Source: Bradyrhizobium elkanii USDA 76
GTDB taxonomy: Bacteria; Pseudomonadota; Alphaproteobacteria; Rhizobiales; Xanthobacteraceae
Length of the DNA stretch: 64,000 bases
Reading direction: 5' to 3'
Assembly: GCF_023278185.1 (NCBI RefSeq)
Contig: NZ_CP066356.1
Coordinates: 124,001 to 188,000 of the forward strand
Part shown: positions 37,620 through 50,194 of the stretch, one piece after another
Layout of the letters: each line of letters opens with the position of its first letter
Position numbering within the stretch: position 1 is the first letter of the stretch
The notes under the pieces: model-generated
Databases searched by the model: none
Seen by the model: only the letters and a program-made list of their open reading frames with translations
What the model was told of the DNA's origin: nothing
Translations under genes and position numbers: made by a program

Positions 37620-37962
37620 GTCCTGCTTTCATGGGGCGCGCGGCTTGCCAAAAAACAAACCGTTCAGGCCTCATTAACCCGGTTGTTCGACACTGCTGAT
37701 AGCCGCGCTGTCCCGGCGTTTCCTTCGCGTTTCCTAGGGTTCCCCGAGACTTGCCCCGGCTTTTCGCCAAGGCGAAACGACGGGAAATTCGGGTGTTCTG
37801 GCTCTCAGGCGTTCCGTCCTCTCTAGCAGAAGGCCGGGCCAAGACAAGAACCCCCCGGACTTGCGGTGCGGGGCGAACGGACGCCGGCGCAGGGGCCTTC
37901 GGGCGTGGTTTGGGTTGCGGTGCGCCGGATGCGGGTTGGGCATCCCGGCAGGAGACGAGTTG
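37620..37962. other. 343-bp divergent intergenic region
   Basis: It separates the dehydrogenase gene (minus) from the SH3-protein gene (plus) and so must hold both promoters. There is a TTAACC half-site at about 37674-37679 and GC-rich sequence near the SH3 gene. I see no gene or confident regulator site. Confidence 0.5.
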
Positions 37963-38493
37963 ATGGTGGCGTTCTGGCGTTTCAGTTCATTGGTGGCGCT
38001 GGTCGGAAGCATGCTGAGTGCGTCGGTCATGCCCGGACATTCCGCCAAGGATTTGAGCCCCACCACCAGTGGCCTGCCGATCCCGCGCTATGTCAGCCTG
38101 AAGTCGGATCATGTGAACGTCCGGGCCGGCCCGACCAAGGACAATGACGTCGCCTGGGTCTACACGCGGTCGGGGCTGCCGGTCGAAATCACCGCCGAGT
38201 TCGAGAACTGGCGCCGGGTGCGCGATTCCGAGGGCGCCGAAGGCTGGGTCTATCATTCCCTGCTGTCCGGCCGCCGCACCGCCGTCGTCACGATGAAGAA
38301 CAAGGACGATCTGGCCTCGCTGTACGATCGCCCCGACGCCACCAGCGCCGTCGCGGCGCGCCTGCAGGCCGGCGTCGTCGCGCAGGTGAAGAAATGCGCC
38401 AATAACTGGTGCCGGGTCACCGGCAGCGGGTTCGACGGCTGGATCGAGCAGCAGCGCCTCTGGGGCGTCTACGCCGACGAGAAGGTGGACTGA
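37963..38493 (+). CDS. Exported protein with two bacterial SH3 domains
   Basis: The 176-residue protein has a signal peptide (about residues 1-28, ending PGHSA). Two SH3-like repeats follow: residues about 42-105 (HVNVRAGPTKDNDVAWVY, then EGWVYHSLLSG) and about 113-170 (LYDRPDATSAVAARL, then FDGWIEQQRLWGVY). Two cysteines (KKCANNWCRV) could form a disulfide in the periplasm. Such domains bind cell-wall peptides or proteins; the role is unknown. ATG 37963 has GGAGACGAG upstream. Confidence 0.82.
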   Translation: MVAFWRFSSLVALVGSMLSASVMPGHSAKDLSPTTSGLPIPRYVSLKSDHVNVRAGPTKDNDVAWVYTRSGLPVEITAEFENWRRVRDSEGAEGWVYHSLLSGRRTAVVTMKNKDDLASLYDRPDATSAVAARLQAGVVAQVKKCANNWCRVTGSGFDGWIEQQRLWGVYADEKVD

Positions 38494-38510
38494 GCTTCCT
38501 GGTCCCCACA

Positions 38511-38538
38511 TGAAAATGGCCGGGACGAGCCCGGCCAT
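38511..38538 (-). terminator. Intrinsic terminator of irr
   Basis: On the minus strand ATGGCCGGG and CCCGGCCAT form a perfect 9-bp stem with a 5-nt loop, followed by TTTTCA. It is 28 nt past the irr stop. The stem matches the core of a dispersed repeat also found at 60340-60355. Confidence 0.8.
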
Positions 38539-38565
38539 CACAACTCATTTCGACGGTAAGACCGT

Positions 38566-39057
38566 TCAGCGCTTCTTGCGCAGCCGCACGACCATGTCGA
38601 CGCGGGAGATCTCGTACCCTTCGGGCACGTCGGGCATCTTCGACAGCACGAGGTTCGGGTCGGGAATGTCGACTAGCTCGTGGTTGTGCTCGAGATAGAA
38701 GTGGTGGTGCGTCGACACGTTGGTATCGAAATAGGTTTTCGTGCCGTCGACGCTGACCTGGCGCAGCAGGCCGGCATCGGTCAGCTGGTTCAGGGTGTTG
38801 TAGACGGTCGCCAGCGACACCGGAACCTTGGCCAGCGTGGCTTCCTCGTACAGCATTTCAGCGGTCAGGTGGCGAGCGCCCTTGCCGAACAGCAGCCAGC
38901 CCAGCGCCATGCGCTGGCGGGTCGGCCGCAGACCGGCAGACTGCAACATTTCGTTGACGTCATGCCACGGACAGCCGGTCAGGGCAGGGTGGTGCCCAGC
39001 GCCCCGGGCAGCCGGGTGCACGGCATCATCGTTCACAGCCGGTACTTCCTCGTTCAT
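38566..39057 (-). CDS. irr: Iron response regulator Irr (Fur family)
   Basis: Irr is the main iron-responsive regulator of rhizobia. It represses heme synthesis and activates uptake under iron limitation, and is degraded when heme binds. The 163-residue protein has the heme regulatory motif GCPW at 28-31 (Cys29) and the second heme site HHH at 117-119, both at the Bradyrhizobium positions. The Fur-type HTH is in RPTRQRMALGWLL to SLATVYNTLNQL. ATG 39057 gives the known length; the ATG at 39072 would add 5 residues. It is divergent from fabA. Confidence 0.96.
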   Translation of the reverse strand: MNEEVPAVNDDAVHPAARGAGHHPALTGCPWHDVNEMLQSAGLRPTRQRMALGWLLFGKGARHLTAEMLYEEATLAKVPVSLATVYNTLNQLTDAGLLRQVSVDGTKTYFDTNVSTHHHFYLEHNHELVDIPDPNLVLSKMPDVPEGYEISRVDMVVRLRKKR

Positions 39058-39385
39058 ATCCACTCTATGCACCCAACTCAGGCAATATTCCTCATAAATA
39101 TAAAAAGGATGCCTATCAGATGCAAGTTTTTCGCAACTAGAACGAATCCAGGCTGCGGTAGAAACCTAAGGAGAAGCGGTCATTTATCATCGGAATGCCG
39201 CTTTGCCGCCCAGTTAGCCGTATGTTAGAGAGCGCGCGGACCACATATGCGCTTTCGGCAGAGATAACAGGCCGTAGCGTACCCAGGTAGCGCCAAGATG
39301 CGGGACGGGTTATTCCGGTTCCCGTGGGTAGATCAAGGTCCGACCAAGCAAAGCGCTTCATCGGGACATCAGAGGTGGAAAGAGG
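39058..39385. other. 328-bp irr-fabA divergent intergenic region
   Basis: It is unusually AT-rich near irr (39085-39130) and holds the candidate irr promoter. The fabA side has GGAAAGAGG directly before the ATG. No gene is seen. Confidence 0.6.
39097..39125 (-). promoter_or_regulatory. Candidate sigma70-type promoter of irr
   Basis: On the minus strand TTGCAT, a 17-nt spacer and TATATT lie about 40 nt upstream of the irr start. Hexamers TGCATC and GGCATC recur within the -35 and spacer and resemble the direct-repeat sites described for Fur at the Bradyrhizobium irr promoter. Confidence 0.55.
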
Positions 39386-39907
39386 ATGCTGGATCGGCGC
39401 GGCGGTTACGAATACGAGGATTTGCTGGCTTGCGGGCGGGGCGAGCTTTTCGGTCCCGGCAACGCCCAGTTGCCGCTGCCGCCGATGCTCATGTTCGATC
39501 GCATCAGCGAGATTTCGGAGAATGGCGGCGAGTTCGGCAAGGGACTGGTGCGCGCCGAGCTCGAGGTGAAACCGGATCTCTGGTTCTTCGGCTGTCATTT
39601 CAAGAACGATCCGGTGATGCCGGGCTGCCTCGGCCTCGATGCCATGTGGCAAATGGTCGGCTTTTACCTTGGTTGGATCGGTGGCGAAGGTCGTGGCCGC
39701 GCGCTCGGCCTCGGCGAACTGAAGTTCTCCGGACAGGTGCTGCCGCACGCGCGCAAGGTTGTGTACAACATCGATATCAAGCGCGTGATGCGGTCAAAGC
39801 TCGTGCTTGGAATTGCCGACGGGTGGCTTTCCATGGACGACGAGATTATCTATCGCGCCAAGGACTTGAAGGTCGGGTTGTTCAAGCAGGGCACGGCGCC
39901 ATCTTGA
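39386..39907 (+). CDS. fabA: 3-hydroxydecanoyl-ACP dehydratase/isomerase
   Basis: FabA dehydrates 3-hydroxydecanoyl-ACP and isomerises the product to cis-3-decenoyl-ACP, the branch point for unsaturated fatty acids. The 173-residue hotdog-fold protein has the catalytic His71 ([14 protein letters not shown]) and Asp85 (CLGLDAMWQ). GGAAAGAGG precedes the ATG. It leads fabA-fabB-fabV, divergent from irr. This irr/fabAB arrangement is typical of rhizobia. Confidence 0.97.
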   Translation: MLDRRGGYEYEDLLACGRGELFGPGNAQLPLPPMLMFDRISEISENGGEFGKGLVRAELEVKPDLWFFGCHFKNDPVMPGCLGLDAMWQMVGFYLGWIGGEGRGRALGLGELKFSGQVLPHARKVVYNIDIKRVMRSKLVLGIADGWLSMDDEIIYRAKDLKVGLFKQGTAPS

Positions 39908-39950
39908 GCAGGATCATCATGCGGCAACATAAAGGCAGGGCGAGGCGAAC

Positions 39951-41174
39951 ATGAGGCGGGTTGTCATCACGGGGATGGGTATTGTCTCGTCCATCGGTAA
40001 CAACACCCAGGAAGTGCTTGCGAGCCTCTACGAGGCGAAGTCGGGCATTTCGCGCGCGGAGAAGGCTGCCGAACTTGGCTTCCGCTCGCAGGTGCACGGT
40101 GCGCCGACACTCAATCCTGCCGAGGTGATCGATCGCCGCGCGATGCGGTTCCTTGCCGAAGGTGCGGCCTGGAATCACGTTGCGATGGAACAGGCGATCC
40201 GCGACTCAGGCCTCGAGGAGAGCGAAGTCTCCAACATCCGCACCGGCATCATCATGGGATCCGGTGGACCGTCGACGCGCACGCTGGTGGAGGCCGCCGA
40301 CATCGCGCGCGCCAAGGGCCCGAAGCGCGTCGGTCCGTTCGCGGTGCCGAAGGGCATGTCCTCGACCGCGTCGGCGACGCTCGCGACCTGGTTCAAGATC
40401 AAGGGCGTGAACTATTCGATCTCGTCGGCCTGCGCGACGTCGAACCACTGCATCGGCAACGCCTATGAGACGATCCAGATCGGCAAGCAGGATGTCATCT
40501 TCGCCGGCGGCTGCGAGGAACTCGACTGGACGCTGTCGGTGCTGTTCGACGCCATGGGCGCAATGTCCTCGAAATACAACGACACGCCGGCCACCGCCTC
40601 GCGTCCCTACGACCTCAACCGCGACGGCTTCGTGATCGCCGGCGGCGCTGGTGTCGTGGTGCTGGAAGAGCTCGAGCATGCCAAGGCGCGCGGCGCCAGG
40701 GTCTATGCCGAGGTCGTCGGCTACGGCGCGACCTCCGACGGCTACGACATGGTGGCGCCGTCGGGCGAGGGCGCCGAGCGCTGCATGCGCATGGCGATGT
40801 CGACGGTGAACACGCCGGTCGATTACATTAATCCGCATGCCACGTCGACGCCCGCCGGCGACCCGCCGGAGATCGAGGCGATCCGCAAGGTGTTCGGTAC
40901 CGGCGACAAATGCCCGCCGATCTCGGCGACCAAGGCGCTGACCGGCCATTCGCTCGGCGCCACCGGCGTGCAGGAAGCGATCTATTCGCTGCTGATGCTG
41001 AACAACGGCTTCATCTGCGAGAGCGCGCATATCACCGAACTCGATCCGGTGTTTGCCGACATGCCGATCGTGCGCAAGCGCATTGACAACGCCAAGCTCA
41101 ACACCGTGCTGTCGAACTCGTTCGGCTTCGGCGGCACCAATGCCACGCTGGTGTTCAGGCGGCTTGACGCGTGA
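39951..41174 (+). CDS. fabB: Beta-ketoacyl-ACP synthase I
   Basis: FabB elongates cis-3-decenoyl-ACP, committing it to unsaturated fatty acids. The 407-residue thiolase-fold protein has the nucleophile Cys161 in [10 protein letters not shown], plus the two histidines in [11 protein letters not shown] and [23 protein letters not shown] and the fabA neighbour favour FabB over FabF. It starts 43 nt after fabA. Confidence 0.96.
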   Translation: MRRVVITGMGIVSSIGNNTQEVLASLYEAKSGISRAEKAAELGFRSQVHGAPTLNPAEVIDRRAMRFLAEGAAWNHVAMEQAIRDSGLEESEVSNIRTGIIMGSGGPSTRTLVEAADIARAKGPKRVGPFAVPKGMSSTASATLATWFKIKGVNYSISSACATSNHCIGNAYETIQIGKQDVIFAGGCEELDWTLSVLFDAMGAMSSKYNDTPATASRPYDLNRDGFVIAGGAGVVVLEELEHAKARGARVYAEVVGYGATSDGYDMVAPSGEGAERCMRMAMSTVNTPVDYINPHATSTPAGDPPEIEAIRKVFGTGDKCPPISATKALTGHSLGATGVQEAIYSLLMLNNGFICESAHITELDPVFADMPIVRKRIDNAKLNTVLSNSFGFGGTNATLVFRRLDA

Positions 41175-41252
41175 TTTCGCCCCTCCTCGCTTGCTGAGGG
41201 AGGTCCGCAGGCAGCGAATGGGAACATTGCAACGATCCGGAATGGGGTGGGA

Positions 41253-42425
41253 ATGATTATTGAACCGCGCGTGCGAGGCTTCATCTGCACGACGGCACAT
41301 CCCGTCGGCTGCGCCACGAATGTCCGCGAACAGATCGCCTATGTTCTGAAGCAGGGCCCGGTCGCCGACTGCCCGAAGCGCGTTGCCGTGCTCGGCTGTT
41401 CGACGGGGTATGGCCTCGCGAGCCGCATCGTCGCGACCTTCGCCGGCGGCGCCGACACCATCGGCGTGTCGCTCGAGCGCGAGCCGTCGGAAAAGAAAAG
41501 CGCCAGCGCCGGCTGGTACAACAACCGCGCCTTCGAGATCGAGGCCGAGAAGATCGGACGCTCGCCGCTCACGCTCGAGGGTGATGCCTTCTCCGACGAG
41601 ATGAAGAAAAACTTCATCGAGCGGGTGCGCGAGAAATTCGGACAGCTCGACCTGCTGGTCTACAGCATGGCGGCTCCGGTCCGGACCGATCCCGACACCG
41701 GCAAGACCTATCGTTCGGTGATCAAGCCGCTCGGCGCCCCGGTCGAGATCAAGACGCTCGACACCGAGACCGGCGAGGTGTTCCAGACGACGCTCGAGCC
41801 GGCGAGCGAGGAGCAAACAGCGGCCACCGTCGCGGTGATGGGCGGCGACGACTGGAAGCGCTGGATCGACCAGCTGGCGGATGCCGGCGTGCTGGCGCCG
41901 GGCTTCCGGACGCTCAACTACACCTATATCGGCAGCGAACTGACCTGGCCGATCTATTGGAACGGCACGCTCGGCCGCGCCAAGGTCGATCTCGACAGCA
42001 AGGCGGAAGCGATCCGGGGCCGGCTCGGCGCGGACGCCGCCCGCGTCGTCGCGCTGAAGGCCGTGGTCACCCAGGCGAGCTCGGCGATACCGGTGGTGCC
42101 GCTCTATGGCACGGTGCTGTTCAAGGTCATGAAGCAGCTCGGCCTCCATGAAGGCTGCATCGAGCAGATCGACCGCCTGTTCCGGACGAAGCTCGGTAAG
42201 GGCGTCGCGCTCGATGACGCGCAGCGCGTCAGAGTCGACGACTGGGAGCTTTCGCCCGAAGTGCAGACGGAAGTGTCGCGGCGCTGGCCGCTGCTTACCA
42301 CCGAGACGCTCGGCGAACTGGCCGATCTCGGCGAGTACAAGAGCCAATTCCTCCGCCTGTTCGGTTTCGGCATCGACGGCGTCGACTACACGCAGGACGT
42401 CGATCCCCGCATCGTGCCGGGTTAG
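41253..42425 (+). CDS. fabV: Trans-2-enoyl-ACP reductase FabV
   Basis: FabV catalyses the last, NADH-dependent reduction of each fatty-acid elongation cycle. The 390-residue protein starts MIIEPRVRGFICTTAHP, has LGCSTGYGLASRI for the cofactor, and has the YX8K active site with Tyr235 and Lys244, the exact positions known in Burkholderia FabV. It is thus not the shorter FabI (about 260 residues). FabV enzymes are known to resist triclosan. The ATG at 41253 follows GGGGTGGGA. It completes an irr/fabA-fabB-fabV locus. Confidence 0.95.
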   Translation: MIIEPRVRGFICTTAHPVGCATNVREQIAYVLKQGPVADCPKRVAVLGCSTGYGLASRIVATFAGGADTIGVSLEREPSEKKSASAGWYNNRAFEIEAEKIGRSPLTLEGDAFSDEMKKNFIERVREKFGQLDLLVYSMAAPVRTDPDTGKTYRSVIKPLGAPVEIKTLDTETGEVFQTTLEPASEEQTAATVAVMGGDDWKRWIDQLADAGVLAPGFRTLNYTYIGSELTWPIYWNGTLGRAKVDLDSKAEAIRGRLGADAARVVALKAVVTQASSAIPVVPLYGTVLFKVMKQLGLHEGCIEQIDRLFRTKLGKGVALDDAQRVRVDDWELSPEVQTEVSRRWPLLTTETLGELADLGEYKSQFLRLFGFGIDGVDYTQDVDPRIVPG

Positions 42426-42467
42426 GCCGTTCGGAAAACCGCGCGAGCGGTTACAGACCGGTCTTCC

Positions 42468-42592
42468 TTCCCCCTGAAAGGGGGAAGGTCGGGATGGGGG
42501 TCAGCCGCAGGCGATGCTGCAAGCGGAGAGAGTTGATCCCCACCCGCTTTGCTCTGGCGAGCAAAGCGACCTCCCCTTTTCAAGGGGAGGTT
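42468..42592. repeat. Long palindromic intergenic repeat, copy 2
   Basis: 125 bp, nearly identical to 1-124 in the same orientation. Differences cluster in the middle (CAGCCGCAGG versus CAGTCACAGG, and a short indel). It follows the fabV stop. Confidence 0.88.
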
Positions 42593-42628
42593 GGAGTTCC
42601 GAGCTAGGTCTTTCGAGATTGGTTACTT

Positions 42629-42658
42629 CGTAGCCCGGATGGAGCCAACGGGTCGCGC
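42629..42658. repeat. Half unit of the CGTAGCCCGGATG REP
   Basis: CGTAGCCCGGATGGAGCCAA followed by CGGGTCGCGC, as in the left arm at 7608-7640. The right arm is missing; the GST stop codon lies 3 bp on. Confidence 0.75.
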
Positions 42659-42661
42659 ACT

Positions 42662-43258
42662 TCACCCCGCCGCGATCTTCTCCGCGCGCTGGAACGCGGG
42701 CCGCGCCACGCAGCGGCCGATATAGGCCTCGAACGACGGCCGCGGCGGCACCATCTTGAAGACGCGCACCGCAAAGTTCAGTCCCGCGCCGATCGCGATG
42801 TCGGCGACGGAGAACTGATCGCCGAGGATCCACGGCGCCTTCTGCAGCTCGGCGTCGAGCACGTCGAACACCTGCGCGGCGCTGCCCCATGCTGCGGTGC
42901 TGGTCGGCACTTCGAGCTTGGTGAAGAGCTGGATTAGCGCCGGCTCGATGCAGCTCGGCGAGAAGAACAGCCACTGCAGATAGCGCGCCCGCTTCGGGTC
43001 CGTCGCTGCCGGTGCGAGTTTGGTCTCGGGATAGCGGTCGGCGATATAGGCGCAGATCGCGGCGGCCTCGGCGAGCTGCGCGTCGCCGTCGGTCAACGCC
43101 GGCACCTTGCCCATCGGGTTGATCTTGAGAAACTCCGGCGATTTCTGCGCGCCGGTGCTGATGTCGGTCAGCACCCGTTCGTATGGCAGACCGGATTCCT
43201 CCAGCAGCCAGATGGCGGAGAACGAGCGCGAGCGCGGCGACCAGTATAGCTTGATCAT
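42662..43258 (-). CDS. Glutathione S-transferase family protein
   Basis: The 198-residue protein has an N-terminal thioredoxin-like domain (MIKLYWSPRSRSFSAIWLLE, with PMGKVPAL and the cis-proline). An all-helical domain follows (SVADIAIGAGLNF near residue 150). Ser10 or Ser12 is the likely thiol-activating residue. Its start overlaps the end of the GNAT fragment gene (TCATGG region, 43255-43258), so GST was originally translated from the same mRNA. That mRNA is now cut by the IS insertion upstream, so GST expression may depend on the IS or an internal promoter. Substrate unknown. Confidence 0.85.
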   Translation of the reverse strand: MIKLYWSPRSRSFSAIWLLEESGLPYERVLTDISTGAQKSPEFLKINPMGKVPALTDGDAQLAEAAAICAYIADRYPETKLAPAATDPKRARYLQWLFFSPSCIEPALIQLFTKLEVPTSTAAWGSAAQVFDVLDAELQKAPWILGDQFSVADIAIGAGLNFAVRVFKMVPPRPSFEAYIGRCVARPAFQRAEKIAAG

Positions 43259-43499
43259 GGCTTAGTCTCCGATGTGCGGTTTGTTCTTGTCCACCGATAG
43301 TGCTTCATCATGAAGCGGGTGACCGGATTGGGCGCTTCCTTCTCGAACACAAAGCCTTCGCGCTCGTACCACCGCCAGGCCTTCTCGTTCTCGCGGACGC
43401 ATTTCAGCCAGATCTCGTCGGGCATCTGCCGGCGCGTGAAGCCAAGCAGCTGACGTCCGAGGCTCATGCCCTGATAGGCGGGGACCACCATCAGCTGAT
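43255..43499 (-). pseudogene. GNAT acetyltransferase, 3' part split by IS21-like element
   Basis: This is the C-terminal half of a GNAT N-acetyltransferase: MVVPAYQGMSLGRQLLGFTR with the acetyl-CoA loop, then CVRENEKAWRWYEREGF. The remaining N-terminal half is at 46147-46386. Joining codon 80 of that part (CTG) to the ATG at 43491 restores one 158-residue frame (...LLLDQL-MVVPAYQG...). An in-frame stop just inside the IS (about 43546) prevents read-through. The last codons overlap the GST start. Confidence 0.88.
43492..43499. repeat. Target site duplication, left copy (CAGCTGAT)
   Basis: CAGCTGAT here is identical to 46147-46154; the bases on either side differ, so the duplication is exactly 8 bp. 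It flanks the IS21-family element. Confidence 0.85.
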
Positions 43500-43631
43500 T
43501 ATAGCGCGACGATCTGGGTCGGAAGAGCGCGGCGATCAGGATGGCGAGTCAGTGTCGCGGCGCGATGATGATCGCCGCGATGATTGTCGCGCGCAAGAGT
43601 TTTGTTTGCTTTGATTGTCGCGGAGCGTCAA

Positions 43632-46094
<2,463 letters not shown>

Positions 46095-46146
46095 GTAGCC
46101 CTCTCATCATGGTCGACGCTCCACTTCCATCCTGTTCGCCGCGCGG

Positions 46147-46154
46147 CAGCTGAT
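46147..46154. repeat. Target site duplication, right copy (CAGCTGAT)
   Basis: Second copy of the 8-bp duplication flanking the IS; it is also codons 78-80 of the interrupted GNAT gene. Confidence 0.85.
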
Positions 46155-46386
46155 CGAGCAGCAAGCTCGGCAGGTGCAGCGCCAGCATGGCGGCGATGCT
46201 GCCGCGATCGTCGGCCACGAACAGGGTCCAGCCACCCGCGATCTCGCGCGGCAGGCGGGCGCGCAAATCGTTCAACAAACTGTCGCTGGCTTGCGAGAGC
46301 CCGGTCGAAACCCAGCTCGCCATCCAAGCGCGCGCGATTGCGTCATGTTCGTCGGAGCGTGCGGGGCGGATGGTCGGCAGCGTCAT
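46147..46386 (-). pseudogene. GNAT acetyltransferase, 5' part split by IS21-like element
   Basis: The ATG at 46386 (GGGAACA upstream) begins MTLPTIRPARSDEHDAIARA, a GNAT N-terminus. Eighty codons remain, to LPSLLLDQL, just before the acetyl-CoA-binding strand. The frame then runs 26 codons into the IS and stops at 46066. Without the acetyl-CoA loop (now at 43255-43499) the product should be inactive. Confidence 0.88.
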
Positions 46387-46509
46387 TGTTCCCTATCGCG
46401 TTCGACGCCGGCGGCGTGACGCTGTGGGCGTATAAAGGTGAAAGCCCGCGCTCGCCTCGCGGAGCTTCCAACTCTAGCGCAGTTGTTCGCGACCGGCGAG
46501 ACCGGCGGC

Positions 46510-47244
46510 TCACACGCCGAGCGTGCCGGCCTTCGCTGCCGCATAACGCTCGGCCACGGCCTTCCAGTTCACCGTATTCCACCACGCCTTCAGATAATCG
46601 GGCCGGCGGTTCTGGTAGGTCAGGTAATAAGCGTGCTCCCAGACGTCGTTGCCGAGCAGCGCGCGCTTGCCGTCCATGATTGGATTGTCCTGGTTCGGCC
46701 GCGTCTCGATCGCGAGCTTGCCATCCTTGGTGACGGTGACGAACACCCAGCCGGAGCCGAACACGCGCCCGCCGGCGGCGTTGAAATCGGTCTGGAATTT
46801 TTCCATGCCGCCGAGGTCGCTATCGATCGCGGCGAGCACGTCGCCGTCCGCCTTGCCGCCGTTCGGTCCCATGATCTGCCAGAACATGGTGTGGTTGGCG
46901 TGGCCGCCCATGTTGTTGCGCACGCCGGTGCGGATCGCCTCCGGCACGCTGCCGAGATTGGCGAGCACCTCGACGACCGGCTTCTCGGCGATCTGCGGAT
47001 TGTCCTTGGCGAAATTGTTGAGGTTGGTGACATAGGCCTGATGATGCCGGTCGTGATGGATTTCCATCGTCTTGGCGTCGATATGCGGCTCCAGCGCATT
47101 GGTGGGATAGGCCAGCGGATCGATCTTGAACGGTCCGGCTGGAGCCTGCGCCGTGGCCTGCGCGAACGCTGCGCGCGATGTGGCGGCGGCCGCGGCGATG
47201 CCGCCTGCTGCGATGATCAAATGGCGTCGGGACATCGAGGACAT
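46510..47244 (-). CDS. Exported Fe/Mn superoxide dismutase (manganese-type motifs)
   Basis: It converts superoxide to peroxide and oxygen. The 244-residue precursor starts with a twin-arginine-like signal (SRRHLIIAAGGIAAAAA, cleavage near AFAQA), so the enzyme should be periplasmic. The SOD body has metal ligands in HHDRHHQAYV, GGHANHTMFW and DVWEHAYYL. GGHANHT and PNQDNP are manganese-type features, though metal use cannot be proven. Start may be 47244 or the ATG at 47235. It lies next to the IS but has its own upstream gap. Confidence 0.93.
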   Translation of the reverse strand: MSSMSRRHLIIAAGGIAAAAATSRAAFAQATAQAPAGPFKIDPLAYPTNALEPHIDAKTMEIHHDRHHQAYVTNLNNFAKDNPQIAEKPVVEVLANLGSVPEAIRTGVRNNMGGHANHTMFWQIMGPNGGKADGDVLAAIDSDLGGMEKFQTDFNAAGGRVFGSGWVFVTVTKDGKLAIETRPNQDNPIMDGKRALLGNDVWEHAYYLTYQNRRPDYLKAWWNTVNWKAVAERYAAAKAGTLGV

Positions 47245-47382
47245 CGTGGTTCTCCGTGCTGGGAAAGCTTCCTGATGTTAGGCCCGAGTTGTGAACGGGT
47301 TCCAGCGAATCCGGTCACAATGCCGGGTCAAAACCGCGCATGCCGATCAGCGGAGATTGATTTGCACCCATCTCGACAAACC

Positions 47383-47410
47383 AAAAAGGGCGGCCACAGG
47401 GCCGCCCTTT
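47383..47410 (-). terminator. Intrinsic terminator of pnp
   Basis: On the minus strand AAAGGGCGGCC and GGCCGCCCTTT form an 11-bp perfect stem with a 4-nt loop, followed by TTGG. It lies 36 nt past the pnp stop. Confidence 0.85.
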
Positions 47411-47445
47411 CGTAACAGTCGATTTGCAACTCGATTGGCCTGGGC

Positions 47446-49608
<2,163 letters not shown>

Positions 49609-49922
49609 TTCGGTCTTCTTTCATGGTTTCACGAAAGCATGGCGCCCTGAAACACAAAGACCATGCCAAGACGGCGAGACACTGACGCGCGGTTGCGATC
49701 AGTATCCGGCGATCCTGCCATGGTCCCTGGATTTCGGATGGCGTCCATCCTTTCGGTCATCTGGGCATCTTGCCCGGTCCAGCGGCCGGATTGCTGCTGG
49801 ACGCTAGTTGGCATGGCACCATTGCCATGCTGCGCATGATCATCTTTCGACAATTCGAAAGTCCGAGTTCGCGGACGACCATGCGAAAACGCGCGCGAAC
49901 CCTCGCGCGCGTGCTTCTCAAA
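49609..49922. other. 314-bp rpsO-pnp intergenic region
   Basis: It holds the rpsO terminator (49886-49911) and the pnp leader. In enterobacteria this leader carries an RNase III hairpin used for autoregulation; I see several small GC hairpins but cannot assign one. No gene. Confidence 0.5.
49886..49911 (-). terminator. Hairpin terminator after rpsO
   Basis: On the minus strand CGCGCGCGA and TCGCGCGCG pair (9 bp, 4-nt loop), followed by TTTTCGC. The short T-run suggests partial termination, with read-through to pnp. Confidence 0.6.
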
Positions 49923-50192
49923 TCAACGACGGATGTTGTGCTTTTCGAGCAGCGCCTTGTAGCGCGCCTCGTCCTTGCGCTTGATGTAGTCAAGCAGGGA
50001 GCGACGCGTCGACACGAGCTTCAGGAGGCCGCGGCGGGAATGGTTGTCCTTCACATGGCTCTTGAAGTGCTCGGTGAGGTTATTGATGCGTTCCGACAGG
50101 ATCGCGACCTGAACCTCGGGCGAGCCGGTGTCGCCGGCTTTGTTGGCATTCGTCTTGATGACTTCCGCTTTGCGCTCTGCGGTAATCGACAT
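49923..50192 (-). CDS. rpsO: 30S ribosomal protein S15
   Basis: S15 binds the central domain of 16S rRNA early in 30S assembly. The 89-residue protein has the family signature [24 protein letters not shown], and the C-terminal [16 protein letters not shown]. Length and motifs are standard. It lies just upstream of pnp, downstream of truB by 2 nt. Confidence 0.98.
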   Translation of the reverse strand: MSITAERKAEVIKTNANKAGDTGSPEVQVAILSERINNLTEHFKSHVKDNHSRRGLLKLVSTRRSLLDYIKRKDEARYKALLEKHNIRR

Positions 50193-50194
50193 CG

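Noticed and set aside
43255..43491. A separate 78-codon GNAT-like gene starting at ATG 43491
   Set aside because: That ATG is an internal methionine of the split gene, immediately after the target duplication.
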